Origin: Spirochaetota bacterium
GTDB lineage: Bacteria; Spirochaetota; UBA12135; COTS27; JAFLEE01
NCBI GenBank assembly: GCA_017302015.1
Contig: JAFLEE010000001.1
Location: 109,361-173,360 of the forward strand
DNA: 64,000 bases
Direction: 5' to 3'
Both the position numbers and the translations under genes were made by a program. The notes under the pieces are model-generated. The model saw only the letters and a program-made list of their open reading frames with translations, searched no databases and was not told where the DNA came from. Shown piece after piece: positions 44,293 through 54,149 of the stretch (its first letter is position 1; the number at the start of each line of letters is the position of its first letter).

Positions 44293-47118
44293 TCAATCGA
44301 CCCCCAACTCAAAAAAGAGCGCCGGACCCTTCGTAAGCGATGCCGTATCCACTTTCACTCGAATCAGGCCATCCGCCGCTTCGAGTGAGACCGCTTCCCG
44401 GCGGCGGCCATCCATGCCGAGGGCGTAGCATTTCATCGAGGGGGCACTGGCGTTCTTAATCTCCGCGGTCACCGTGCCCGTCTCCACGAGGATCGGGAGC
44501 TCGCCGGGATGGACCAAGGTGACCCGATCCGGGGAGGTCTCCAACCCCGAGTTCACGGCATCGGTGGCGTAGACCAGCAAGAGGCGCTTGCTTTCGGGGA
44601 TCGCCTTTGCGTCGAGCACCAGCACCGCGATGGAGGCCGCGCAGGTGGTTCCGACGAGGCGAAGCGCCTGGAGAGAAGCCCGGCCGCCCTCCTTCAGCAG
44701 GGCGCCCTCCGCCCGCGGCGTGACGAGGGTGAATTGGGACTCGGCGGCGAAGAGCGTGATCTCGCCCGTATCGCTCTGATAGATCTCTTTAGCGGCGCTC
44801 GACTTGTTCTCCGCCGGGAGCACGCCCTTTTTTTTGAGGAGGGAGATCACGCGGGTCAGATCGCTCCCGTCTCCGCGATCGATGACGCTGGCCATGCCGC
44901 CTATGCCCTCCCCGCTCGCGACCACCTAGCCGCCGTCGGCGGGAAGGAGGATGAGGTCCGGCATCCGGTAGGGGGGGAGCCCCGCCGGGAATTTTTTATC
45001 GTATTGGACGCCGAATCCGCAAAGCAGCACCACTTTGCTCTGTTCGCTGTTCACCGTGCGGTTGAGCATCCCATTGGTGAAAATGAAGGCGTCATTCACC
45101 GCGAGGGCCACCGTGTGGGGCGACGGGGAAACATCGCCGCGCTGATACAAGAAGGCCGCCACCACCTGGCCCGCCCGGGTGATGGGGTCGCGCCCGGCGT
45201 AGCATTCCAGGAGGGGTTTGGAGCGCATCGAGACGGCCTGTTCATGGACGGTGATCGCGCTCGTCTTCTGGAGCGCGGCGTAGGCCGGATAGAACAGCCC
45301 CTCCTCGTGGCGGTAGCGGCCCCAGTAGGGCGAACCATATTCGGTGACCATAAAGGGCCGGTTGAGCAGTCTCGCCATGGCCCGCGAACGCCAATAGTTC
45401 GCCGCCGTCGCGACGGCGCTGTCCTGGGCCAGGCGAGATCCGGGCTTCTCGCCATCGCTCGGCAGCGCATGGTAGCCGTGGTTCACCACCAGGCGCGATT
45501 CGTTGTGGATCGCCTGGTGGCGGAAAAACGTCAGCACATCGTAGAGAGCCGTCATTCCCGAGTACCCGATCGCGCGGATCGTCTCGAGGTACCAGGCGTG
45601 CATGTCCGCCTCGATTTCGTGGAGGAAGAGTCCGATATCGTTGCCGCGCTGGCCCGATGATGCGGCGTCCTTTTTTTCGTAGAACGGGATGGAATCGAAG
45701 GTCGCGCCGCCCCCGGCCTTTGCGCCGTCCGACCCCCAGCCTCGCACCAGCGCCGCGAAGTCGCCGCGGTAGCGCCGGTTCAAAAAATCCCTCCATTTTC
45801 TTTCCGCGAGCGGCCGCAACGCCGGTCCCTCGAAATTTCCGAGGTATGCGCCGAGGTCCTGTTCGTTAAAGAGCGTGACGTAGACGAGGGATGGGTCCTC
45901 ATTGAAGGATAATTTCGTATAGGGGTTGCGGTGGGTCATCAGGACGCGGACGCTTTTTTCCCACACCTCCCTCGCCTGCGGCTCGACGAGCAGCCTTTCC
46001 TTATAGCGCAGCGCGACGCCCTCGCTCCAGGTGGCCCTTTTGAGGCCGGTGAAACTCATGGCATCCAGGCCGAAATAGACGCCTTCCTGCTTGAGGCAAT
46101 AGATCAGGTAGTCGAACCGATCGAGCTTCTCCGGGTTGCACTCGAAGTCCGCGGGCGCGCCGGTGGAGAGGTAGAAGTCTACATAATGAAGGCGGATCAT
46201 ATTGTAGCCGTGGCGGCGGACCAGGACGGCATACGCGCGGCAATTCTCCCGCGTCTGTTCCTCGGTCGCGGCCGCGAGGGCGGTGTCCGGCTGGTCGAAG
46301 AGGTGGTTGACGAGTTCGTTGAAGGCGAAGAAGCGCACGGCCGCTGTGGGTCGGTCGGCGAACGAAAGCCCCCCATCGGGCGTGAGGGTCACCCGTCCGT
46401 ATTTTCCCGAGGGGCCGTCCACCAGGCGGCTTAAGTCGAGGGCGCTCCCCGGGGCGACCTGGAGGTTCCCCGTATCCAGGGCTTTCCATCGGCCGTCCGC
46501 GCGGAAGACCAGCGGGGCGCCCGCATCCGCGGCCGATCCGGCGCTGAATTTCTTCGTCGTGGCGTTGTAACTCACCGCAGTCCCGAAATTCACCAGCGTG
46601 ACGCCGCCGATCTCGAGGGTCTGCTGCTTGTTTCCGAGCTGGAAGGATAAGGCGGTCTTCCCGGGGGGGAAATCCTGCTTGGCGGTCCCCACGACGAGAA
46701 AGCGCTTCCATTCACCCTCCGCGCGCGCGGTCGCCACGACGAGGCCCGCCCACTTCGGTTCGTTGCACTCCACGAGCGACAACGCCTCGCATCCGCCCGG
46801 GCCCGAGGAGCGTAGATGGAAGATGAGCACGACGAGATCGCCCTTTTCGACCTTTTGCGCGATGGCGGCCCTGAGCTGCACCGTAGACGGGGCGCCGCGC
46901 TTTTCGGGGACCGTGACCCTCACGGCCTTGGCGAACGGCGCGTCGACGGGGATGATTTCGGAACTCGCGCGCGGGCCGGGGGACTCGTTGATCTTTAGCG
47001 CTTCGTCGTACGGGGCGCCAAGAAGCTCGGTGCCCCGCGGCAACCCCTCGAGTTCGGGTTCCACGCCGTAGGCGAGCAGCGAGAACCCGAGAACGAAGAC
47101 CGCAAAACCCTTCCGCAT
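44293..47118 (-). pseudogene. Secreted clan GH-A-like glycosidase interrupted by in-frame TAG
   Basis: One open frame of about 941 codons from ATG 47118 to the stop at 44293, broken by a single TAG at 44926-44928 (after residue 730). The flanks PADGG and VVASGEGIGG align with the uninterrupted paralogue (PASGGTIIVGDAAATVVEG in the 31457-35011 protein), and both halves keep homology, so this is a nonsense interruption, not two genes. Signal peptide MRKGFAVFVLGFSLLAYG. The barrel retains NEQD (near 417) and TEYG (near 591), both before the stop. The truncated 730-residue product could still be active. TAG is an ordinary stop elsewhere in the window, so recoding is unlikely. Divergent from AraC at 47168. 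Confidence 0.82.
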
Positions 47119-47125
47119 GGGGACC

Positions 47126-47167
47126 CCCGCCTAAATCCGACCCTAGATGCGCTCCAGTTTAGGCGGG
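47126..47167. promoter_or_regulatory. Perfect 10-bp inverted repeat between divergent hydrolase and AraC gene
   Basis: CCCGCCTAAA (47126-47135) and TTTAGGCGGG (47158-47167) with a 22-nt spacer, centres 32 bp apart (about three helical turns). The right arm touches the AraC start codon. A candidate AraC operator, and each arm also places GGCGGG near a start codon. Confidence 0.5.
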
Positions 47168-48103
47168 ATGCCGGATAATTACAATGAGGGATCATACGGT
47201 CGGGATGTGAAATTCTACGATTCGCGCTATCATGGGCCCATGGCGTCCATGCCGTTCCATATCGATTTGGCTTCCGTTTCTCCGTCGGTGGAGGCGGCGG
47301 GGCTTTCCGAAAATCCGGGAGGGTTCGTCCTCGGCCCGCGCACGATCTCCGGCTACGAGTTCCTATGCGTGGTCGAGGGCGCCTACCGCATCGAGATGCT
47401 CGACCATGAATTCGCCCTCTCCCCGTCCGACGTGTTCATCATGCCCCCCAACGTGCGCCATCGCTACCTCGCCCTCGGCCAGCGCGCCGCCCACTATTAC
47501 GTCTACGGCACTCTCTCGCCGGACGACCGGCGCGCCATCGACGTGCGCCGCGGGAGGCGCGGGTTGCGCTTCTCCGATCTCTCGCTCTCGGCGACCTATA
47601 CCGGTGCGATCCCGTTCCATCTCGCGGGGTTCCCGCGAGAGAAGCAGTACTTATTCCGCGCGATCGTCGAAAGCCGCCAGGCGTTCCAGGTCCACGCGCT
47701 CGCCGCGACGGAACTGCTCCTCAAGGAACGGACCTTGGCGATGCTGCGAGAATTGCTTCGGTTCGCGTCGGGCGGCCATGGGGAAGCCTTCCGCGAGAGC
47801 GTGCGCCACATCGACGCGCATTACCATCGGAAGATCACGGTGGCCGATCTCGCGGCGCGCGAGGGCCTTTCGCCGAATTACTACAGCGCCCGCTTCAAGG
47901 CCGCCTACGGAATCGCCCCGATGGAATACTGCACGATGCGCCGGGTCAACGCGGCGAAGGACCTCATCCGTTCCGGCCTTCCGATGCGGGATGTCGCGGC
48001 GAGGACGGGGTTTCGGGATCCCTACTATTTTTCCAACGTGTTCAAGAAGGTCGCCGGTATGCCCCCGAGCCAGTACCGAAATCTGGTGCGGCACGGGGCT
48101 TAG
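47168..48103 (+). CDS. AraC-family transcriptional regulator
   Basis: 311 residues. N-terminal cupin sensor (FEFALSPSDVFIMPPNVRHR region, with YEFLCVVEGAYRIEML), then the AraC helix-turn-helix (VADLAAREGLSPNYYSARF ... TGFRDPYYFSNVFKKVAGMP). Probable activator of the divergent glycosidase at 44293-47118, from which it is separated by 49 bp holding a perfect inverted repeat. The ATG at 47168 is preceded directly by AGGCGGG; a later ATG at 47240 is also possible. Confidence 0.87.
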   Translation: MPDNYNEGSYGRDVKFYDSRYHGPMASMPFHIDLASVSPSVEAAGLSENPGGFVLGPRTISGYEFLCVVEGAYRIEMLDHEFALSPSDVFIMPPNVRHRYLALGQRAAHYYVYGTLSPDDRRAIDVRRGRRGLRFSDLSLSATYTGAIPFHLAGFPREKQYLFRAIVESRQAFQVHALAATELLLKERTLAMLRELLRFASGGHGEAFRESVRHIDAHYHRKITVADLAAREGLSPNYYSARFKAAYGIAPMEYCTMRRVNAAKDLIRSGLPMRDVAARTGFRDPYYFSNVFKKVAGMPPSQYRNLVRHGA

Positions 48104-48135
48104 GGGTTCCAACCCCCATGGATCGCCCCATCCGT

Positions 48136-48174
48136 CCCGAAGAGACTAAGCTCCGCTCATTCAATCGCTTCGGG
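48136..48174. terminator. Possible hairpin between convergent genes
   Basis: CCCGAAG (48136-48142) and CTTCGGG (48168-48174), perfect 7-bp arms with a 25-nt loop, between stops at 48103 (+) and 48227 (-). No T tract. Confidence 0.3.
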
Positions 48175-48226
48175 GTCGGTTCATCCCACGTCGCGGCTCG
48201 GCCATCCAAGCGTCTCGGGCGGGCGC

Positions 48227-49270
48227 CTACTCCACCGCGAGATCGAAATCGTCCAAATCCACCACCGACTTGGCTTTCCCGAAGGAGTGGACCCAGACGT
48301 GGAAATTCGCCGCGCCGGCGGGCGCGGTGGAGAGGAGCGTGTAGGCCTTCCAATCGGCGTGGGCGCCGGGGACCACCAGTTCTTCCTTCGGCTGCCCATT
48401 TAGCTGCTTACCCGCGGCGTCGAAGATGCGCAGGTAGACCCCGAGCCCGTCGCCGGCCTTCACGCTTCGGGCGTGGAAGGTGAGTTTGATCTTCTTCCCC
48501 GCGGCGACCTTCAGGGGCGCGCTCATGAGCGAAGAGCCCGCGTTTTCCTTCTCATCGCTCACGCGCAAGCCGGCTTTCCCCCCGCGGGCGGCCTCGGCGA
48601 GCACCGCCGTCATGCCGCCATCGTCGGCGTTATTCCAGCCTTCGAGGCCCTTTTCGAAGCCGGGATTGGACAAGAGGCCCGCCGCCGGGGAGGCGGCGCC
48701 GAGTTTCTCGAGGAATACGTCGTCGACGTACACGCCGCCCTTCAGGTAATGGGGCATGATGTCGATGGCGAGCCGGCTGACGCCCTCGGGGATCGTCACG
48801 ACGCCCGAGAGTTCGCGCCACTCGGAGCCGAGGGGCTTAGCGACGGCACCCAACTTGGCGATGGAACTCACGGTGGAATCCGGGAGGAGGACGGGATGGT
48901 CCCCCGGCTTATTTTCGGCGCTATTGACGGTGGCCCGCACCAGCACCCCGGGGGTGCCCGCTTGGACCGACGCGCCGGGCGCCAATCGAAGCCAAGCCCT
49001 CAATTGGAAGCGGTCCCCGGGAGCCACCTCCCAGACCTGGGCCACCGACAAGCCCCACCGGGCATTTTCCTTAGATTGGAGGAAAGCCGCGCCGCCCCCG
49101 TTTCTCCCGGCGCCGGCGGCCCACTGGTTCGTGCAGCCCTTGTCCTTGGATTCCCCCGGGATGAAGAGATTCCATCCCTGGAGGTCCTTCTCGAAGTCCG
49201 CGTTCTTGAAGAGGTTCGCGGCGGGAGCGAGGCCGAGGGCCAGTAGCGTGATCCAGATGAGGCGTTTCAT
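48227..49270 (-). CDS. Secreted protein of two CBM4_9-like domains
   Basis: 347 residues. Signal peptide MKRLIWITLLALGLAPA. Two carbohydrate-binding-like beta-sandwiches: NLFKNADFEKDLQGWNL (from about 19) and LLSNPGFEKGLEGWNN (from about 200), each ending in a YVDDVFLE/VDLDDFDLAVE strand typical of CBM4_9. No catalytic domain, so a free binding protein that may help hydrolases reach polysaccharide. GGAG 6 nt before the ATG. It lies downstream of the beta-helix protein gene on the same strand. Confidence 0.78.
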   Translation of the reverse strand: MKRLIWITLLALGLAPAANLFKNADFEKDLQGWNLFIPGESKDKGCTNQWAAGAGRNGGGAAFLQSKENARWGLSVAQVWEVAPGDRFQLRAWLRLAPGASVQAGTPGVLVRATVNSAENKPGDHPVLLPDSTVSSIAKLGAVAKPLGSEWRELSGVVTIPEGVSRLAIDIMPHYLKGGVYVDDVFLEKLGAASPAAGLLSNPGFEKGLEGWNNADDGGMTAVLAEAARGGKAGLRVSDEKENAGSSLMSAPLKVAAGKKIKLTFHARSVKAGDGLGVYLRIFDAAGKQLNGQPKEELVVPGAHADWKAYTLLSTAPAGAANFHVWVHSFGKAKSVVDLDDFDLAVE

Positions 49271-49451
49271 GGGGGCTCCTAGATCCAGGCGTCCGAACTC
49301 CGTCCCGCGCATCTCGACGATGCGCCGTACGAACCCATGGCGCGAGGCTTCGATTTTGCCGGAATTCTACAGTCATTCCCGCGGGGCTTCCAAGCGGCCC
49401 GGCCCGATGGGCGCAGGGGCCGCCCCGTTTCTCCCGTCCGCCGCTTCGCCG

Positions 49452-52400
49452 TCACTCCAGAACGATCGTTCCGCCGTTCTCGAGCCCGTACGCCGGGCCC
49501 TTCGACCCGACCCAGAGGATCCACTCGTCGCTTTCGCTGCGATAGACGCAGAAATTAAACGGCAGCCGCTTCCCGGGCGAAACGGAGGTGTCGGCTGCGG
49601 AGAGCGGGATCGCCCATTCTCCCGTCCACTCCTTCTCCCCGACTTTCGCGGCGAACGCCACGGCCTTGCCCAATTCGGCGGCCGCTTTGGCGGGAACGCC
49701 GCCTGTGGGCAGGCTCTCGCTATTGCCGTCCGGGAAACCGTGCACGACCCAACTGGCCGTGGCGGCGGCGCCTTTGGCGTCGATGAAGCAGATCTCGGCT
49801 CCGTCGTTTCGGCCCCATTCTTTGCCGCGCCTCACCGAAGCGGCCCCTTTCACGGGGACGGTGAGGGACACGTAGAGCGTCTGGCCATCGTGCACGAGGC
49901 GCGCGGTGCACGCGGGAGTCGCGATGAGGTCGCGGCTTCCGGTTTGTTCGAGGCGCATCGGGGCGCCGGCCCACTCGCCAGGGGAGGCGATCCCGTCGAC
50001 CACCGGGGCTTTCGTCACCCGTTTCACCGTGAAGGGCCCGGGCATCGCCGCCTGTTTCCCGCTCCCCGAGGGTCCCACCCCCGCGCGCATGTCGAGTTCG
50101 GGGCGCTCCCAATCGCTGCCCGCGGGCATCTTGGGGAGGCCGACGACGTCGGCGCGCACCCACCCCGTGCCCGGGGTCGTTTTCTTCAGGGAGATCCGCA
50201 CGCTGGTATTCGCCGCGCCGGTCTTGAACTCAAGGTAGAGCCGGGTCCAGGCGACGGCCTCCAACTCCTGTTTCACGGCGGGCCCCCCGAAATCCGCGAC
50301 GCCGGCCTCGATGCGCTCCCCTTCCGCGGTCTTCACCCAGCACGAGAGCGTATAGGCCGTCTTGGGGGAGAGGCCCAAGACGACCTGCTCGACCCCCGCG
50401 CCATCGCCGGTGAGTTCCAATTCGCCCCGGGCGCTTCCCATGGGTTCGGGGGCGGTACGTCCGCCGCCGTTGCCCCATCCATTGCCGGGCACCTGTCGGG
50501 CATTGCCGCCGGTGGGGCTCCAATACTCCACCCCGAACTCGAAGCAGGAGTTCTTCACGAGGTTCATATAGGGCACGTCCGTCGGCGCCCAGGAGACCTG
50601 GGGGGCGGGCTTGGAGAAATCGTGCCCGGCCTTCCAGGGGGCCTTGTCCGACGGGTACGCGCCCACGTCCTTCCCGAACCCGGCGATGGGGAACGCCGCG
50701 CCGAGGCCGCTCGACCCGGCGGCCAATTCGAAGCGTTCCTTCTCGGGGTCGGCGAGCTTCAGGCCGGGGATCGCCGCGGTGGAGAGGTTGCTCATCGTCG
50801 AGACGTGCTTCGGCAGGGTCACGGGCTTGTTGACGATATTATTGTAGTAGCGGCAGCCGAAGAGGTCGTTTCGCTTGCTATGGTCGAAGGTGCCCGTCCC
50901 CCCGCAATTCCAGGCCGTGTTGTGGAAGACGAGATTGTAATAGCCCGGGTTATTGACGCGCACGGGATCCATCATCACGTTCCAGATGGCGTTATTGTGG
51001 ACGATGACGTTCATGGCCACGTGGTCGAAATAGATGCCCATGCCCGTCTTCTTGGCCAGGTTGTCGTGCACGCGGTTGTAGCGGAAGACGGTGTTCTGGT
51101 AGTCCACCGTGTGGCCATAGGTCATGCCCAGGTCGTGGGTCAGGTGCCCCGCCCCCGAGAGGTCGTTATGCTCGACGATGGACTCGGTGAGGCCGGTGCC
51201 CAGGATATCGCGCCCGCTATCCTTCACCGTATTGTGGGCGAAGACCAGGCGCCGGCCGGCGAGGGTGACCGACGCCCCCCATTTCCCCGCATAATCCGCG
51301 TCGTGGAGGAAGCAATTGACCACCGTATTATTGCTCCCCCGCACCGTCACGAGGCTCCCGGAGGCGTAGCCGAGTTCGCACGACTCGAGGCGTAGGCCGC
51401 TGCCCAACAGGGCGACCGTCCCCGTGCCGCTGACGTCGCTCACGAAGGAGTGCCCGAGGTACTCGCCCCGGAGGTCCTTGAGGGTGATGTCGCGGGTCTT
51501 CTCGTCGAGGAGGATCCCGCCGCCGCGGAATGCCAGCCCCTCGATCCGGAGGTTGGAGACCCCGAGGGCCCGGATGACGTGGATGCGCCTTTTTGCCTCG
51601 ACGCAGAGCCCCTCGGGGTTCGCCCCGTTCGGGGGGATGAAGAGCATGCGCCGGGCCCCGCGGTCGAGGAACCATTCCCCCTCGGCGTCCAGGGCGCCGC
51701 GCACGCCCATGAGCACGTACTCGTTCCCCTTGCGCGGCAGGTACCAGTCGTTGTCGCCCTTGCGCGGATCGAAGCTGAGCGTGTGGGTCGCGCTATCGTA
51801 ATCCTTCACCGTGACGTTCCAGAAGTACCACACGGCCCCGCCGCCGCACCAGACCGTCGCGCCCTTCCAAAAGCCGTCGTCCCCGGGGATCTCGGGGTCG
51901 ACGATGGCGTCCGGGCGGCCGGCGGCCATGGTGGCGCGCACGCATTCCAGGGTGGCGTTGGGCGTCTGGCCCTTCTTTTCCATCCCCACCGGGCTATTGG
52001 GCCAGCGGGCTTCCAGCATGAGGTCGCCGGAGGCGAAGAGCTGGTTCTGGTCCTCCAGATCGAAATCCATGGGGGCCGACCAGACTTTCCGGTCCTCCTG
52101 CTTCCAACCCGTCAGGGGTTCGGCGCCGCTTAGGACCGGCTTCTCTCCCGGGGCGGCCTTGACGACGATCGGCGCGGAAGGGGTGCCGCTGCGGCGCAGG
52201 TCGAGGGTCTCCCGCCAGACTCCCGTATGGAGGAGCAGGGTATCGCCCGCCTTGAGGAGGAGCGACGCCTTGGCTAGGGTCCGTAGCGGGCCATCCCCGC
52301 CGGCGGCCTTCTCTTTCGTCCCGCTCCAAGCGTCGTTGCCGTCGGGCGCCACGTGGAAGGTGAGCGGGGGGCCGGTCCGCTCCGGAGGCAATGCCAGGGG

Positions 52401-53162
52401 CGCATTGGGATCCACTGGCTTCGCCGGCGCCTTCGTGTACTGGTTTTTCTTGGCGTCGTATTCCGCGAGCACCGCCGCCGCGGAGACGGCGCCCTTCCAC
52501 AGCCTGAAACCGTCCACCGCCCCCACGCACCCCTGCCAGGAGGAGCCGATGGTGATGGGCTTGTCGTTCTTGAAGTCGGCGTCGAAATCCGCCACGATAT
52601 CGTATTCCATGTCGAGTTTGCCGTTCAGGTAGAGGCGCGTTTTCCGGTTCTCCCGGTCGAGCACGCAGGCGAGGTGCGTCCACGCGTTGGTCGCGAGGAG
52701 GGCCTTGGAGGAAATACCGACGCCGCCGTACTTGCCGTCGTCTTTCTTGTAGCCCCCACCGAAACTCACCCCGCCGTTCTCCTTCGTCTCGAGGTTGAAG
52801 TACTGCTCGGGCCAGGCGTCGACAATATTCAGCAGGCGGCGGCGCTTTTCCTTCGCTTCGATGGCGAAGGTCTCCGGGCAGAACCAGAGCGAGAGGCTGA
52901 AACTCCCCTTCCCGAAGGCCTTGCCCTCGGGCACATTCACCCGGGCGATGCGGGCGGATTCGCCGTTTAGATAGAGGGCCCCGCCGAACGCGCCCTGGAC
53001 CCATTCGGCGCCCACTTGGGCGGGCGTGCCGCCGGCGGCGCGGTTCGCGCTGGCGCCGCCCTTCCCCTCGTCGAAATCGAAGGAGGCCAAGAGCTCCTGG
53101 GGGGAGGAGAACGGGGCGAAGCATGCGAGCAGGCAGGCGGTCCGGATGAGGCGTCGGGTCAT
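49452..53162 (-). CDS. Secreted four-domain protein: LamG, right-handed beta-helix, CBM4_9-like, CBM9
   Basis: 1236 residues. Signal peptide MTRRLIRTACLLACFAPFSS. A LamG jelly roll at about 25-230 (YLNGKLDMEYDIVADF, VDGFRLWKG). A parallel beta-helix at about 290-820 begins FHVAPDGNDAWSGTKEKAAG and contains repeated helix coils such as NTVVNCFLHDADYAG and IVHNNAIWNV, as in polysaccharide lyases and GH141/GH120-like enzymes. A CBM4_9-like domain (KNSCFEFGVEYW, about 850-1000) is followed by a CBM9/DOMON domain (about 1045-1236). GGGAG 6 nt before the ATG. Divergent from AraC at 53273. The active-site residues cannot be picked with confidence. Confidence 0.8.
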   Translation of the reverse strand: MTRRLIRTACLLACFAPFSSPQELLASFDFDEGKGGASANRAAGGTPAQVGAEWVQGAFGGALYLNGESARIARVNVPEGKAFGKGSFSLSLWFCPETFAIEAKEKRRRLLNIVDAWPEQYFNLETKENGGVSFGGGYKKDDGKYGGVGISSKALLATNAWTHLACVLDRENRKTRLYLNGKLDMEYDIVADFDADFKNDKPITIGSSWQGCVGAVDGFRLWKGAVSAAAVLAEYDAKKNQYTKAPAKPVDPNAPLALPPERTGPPLTFHVAPDGNDAWSGTKEKAAGGDGPLRTLAKASLLLKAGDTLLLHTGVWRETLDLRRSGTPSAPIVVKAAPGEKPVLSGAEPLTGWKQEDRKVWSAPMDFDLEDQNQLFASGDLMLEARWPNSPVGMEKKGQTPNATLECVRATMAAGRPDAIVDPEIPGDDGFWKGATVWCGGGAVWYFWNVTVKDYDSATHTLSFDPRKGDNDWYLPRKGNEYVLMGVRGALDAEGEWFLDRGARRMLFIPPNGANPEGLCVEAKRRIHVIRALGVSNLRIEGLAFRGGGILLDEKTRDITLKDLRGEYLGHSFVSDVSGTGTVALLGSGLRLESCELGYASGSLVTVRGSNNTVVNCFLHDADYAGKWGASVTLAGRRLVFAHNTVKDSGRDILGTGLTESIVEHNDLSGAGHLTHDLGMTYGHTVDYQNTVFRYNRVHDNLAKKTGMGIYFDHVAMNVIVHNNAIWNVMMDPVRVNNPGYYNLVFHNTAWNCGGTGTFDHSKRNDLFGCRYYNNIVNKPVTLPKHVSTMSNLSTAAIPGLKLADPEKERFELAAGSSGLGAAFPIAGFGKDVGAYPSDKAPWKAGHDFSKPAPQVSWAPTDVPYMNLVKNSCFEFGVEYWSPTGGNARQVPGNGWGNGGGRTAPEPMGSARGELELTGDGAGVEQVVLGLSPKTAYTLSCWVKTAEGERIEAGVADFGGPAVKQELEAVAWTRLYLEFKTGAANTSVRISLKKTTPGTGWVRADVVGLPKMPAGSDWERPELDMRAGVGPSGSGKQAAMPGPFTVKRVTKAPVVDGIASPGEWAGAPMRLEQTGSRDLIATPACTARLVHDGQTLYVSLTVPVKGAASVRRGKEWGRNDGAEICFIDAKGAAATASWVVHGFPDGNSESLPTGGVPAKAAAELGKAVAFAAKVGEKEWTGEWAIPLSAADTSVSPGKRLPFNFCVYRSESDEWILWVGSKGPAYGLENGGTIVLE

Positions 53163-53180
53163 GGGGGGCTCCCTTCCCCA

Positions 53181-53186
53181 AGTATA
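53181..53186 (-). promoter_or_regulatory. -10-like box of the beta-helix protein gene
   Basis: TATACT on the minus strand, 18 bp before the ATG at 53162. No good -35, consistent with activation by the divergent AraC regulator. Confidence 0.3.
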
Positions 53187-53272
53187 AACCACTTCCCGGG
53201 GGCTGCCCATGAGCGGGATTGACCGGGCATACGGAATATTGACTTTTTACCGTCGCGGGGGGATCCTTTCCC

Positions 53273-54043
53273 GTGCGCATCACCGAGGCCGGCTTCGCCA
53301 CCTTCCGCAGCGGCACCCGCTCCTACGGGCACGCCCACCCGAGCGAGGGCGAGTTCCACCTCTTCACCCACGGGTGCGGCACCTTCCTCGACGGCGGCCG
53401 ACCCTGCCCCGTCACGCCGGGAAGGGTTTTCTATTCCCCCCCAGGGAAACGCCATGAACTCCAACTCTCCGGCCACGATAAAGTCGCCTTCTATTGGATC
53501 CGCTTCCGCCCGGGCCCCGGCTCGGCCTCGCTGGGCCGCGTACTCGCCCGTCAATTTCCCCGGGGGGGGCTTCCCCTCGGCGATTCCGCCCGGGACGATT
53601 TCGAGTTTGTGCGCCGCCATCACCGCAGCCCCGCCCCCGAGCTCCGCCTCGCCGCGGCCTATCGCTTCCTTTCTTTCTGCCATGGCGCCCGGGCCGAAAA
53701 ACCCCCGATCCCCACCAGCCCCCATATCCGCAAGGCCCTCGTTTTTCTCGAAGCCCGGGTCGGCGAAAAACTAAGTCTGGGCGCCCTCAGCGCCCATGTC
53801 GGCCTCGATCCTTCCTATCTCGATCGTCTTTTCAAGCGCGCCACCGGCGAGAGTCCCCTGCGCCATTTCACGCGCCTGAAGGTCGAAACCGCCGGCTATC
53901 TCCTCAGGGGCACCCCCCGCCCCGTAGCCGAAATCGCCGCGGGGCTCGGATTCTCCAGCGCGTTCCATTTCAGCAATGTCTTCAAGGCATTCACGGGGGT
54001 CTCTCCCCTGGCCTTCCGCCGGTCGGGCGTCCCGCGCGCCTGA
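53273..54043 (+). CDS. AraC-family transcriptional regulator
   Basis: 256 residues. N-terminal cupin sensor with GHAHPSEGEFHLFTHGCG, then the double helix-turn-helix (LGALSAHVGLDPSYLDRLFK ... GLGFSSAFHFSNVFKAFTG). GTG start. Divergent from the beta-helix gene, its likely target. The 110-bp intergenic region contains TTGACC at 53218 on the plus strand. Confidence 0.87.
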   Translation: MRITEAGFATFRSGTRSYGHAHPSEGEFHLFTHGCGTFLDGGRPCPVTPGRVFYSPPGKRHELQLSGHDKVAFYWIRFRPGPGSASLGRVLARQFPRGGLPLGDSARDDFEFVRRHHRSPAPELRLAAAYRFLSFCHGARAEKPPIPTSPHIRKALVFLEARVGEKLSLGALSAHVGLDPSYLDRLFKRATGESPLRHFTRLKVETAGYLLRGTPRPVAEIAAGLGFSSAFHFSNVFKAFTGVSPLAFRRSGVPRA

Positions 54044-54149
54044 ATGATCCTTGGGTTCATCGGACTCTCTCGGCCCGAAGTATTGCCGTGGCGCAGGGCA
54101 CATCCGGCCACCGTATCCATCGAGCGGAAAGAAAGCTGGCCGGCCTCCC

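Noticed and set aside
44926..44928. UAG recoding (pyrrolysine or other) in the interrupted glycosidase
   Set aside because: TAG is used as a normal stop at 2266-2268, 4393-4395 and 16984-16986, and there is no methylamine methyltransferase gene nearby.
48756..51395. Long plus-strand open frame over the CBM and beta-helix genes
   Set aside because: No signal, domain or ribosome-binding site, and it runs antisense to two secreted proteins with good starts.
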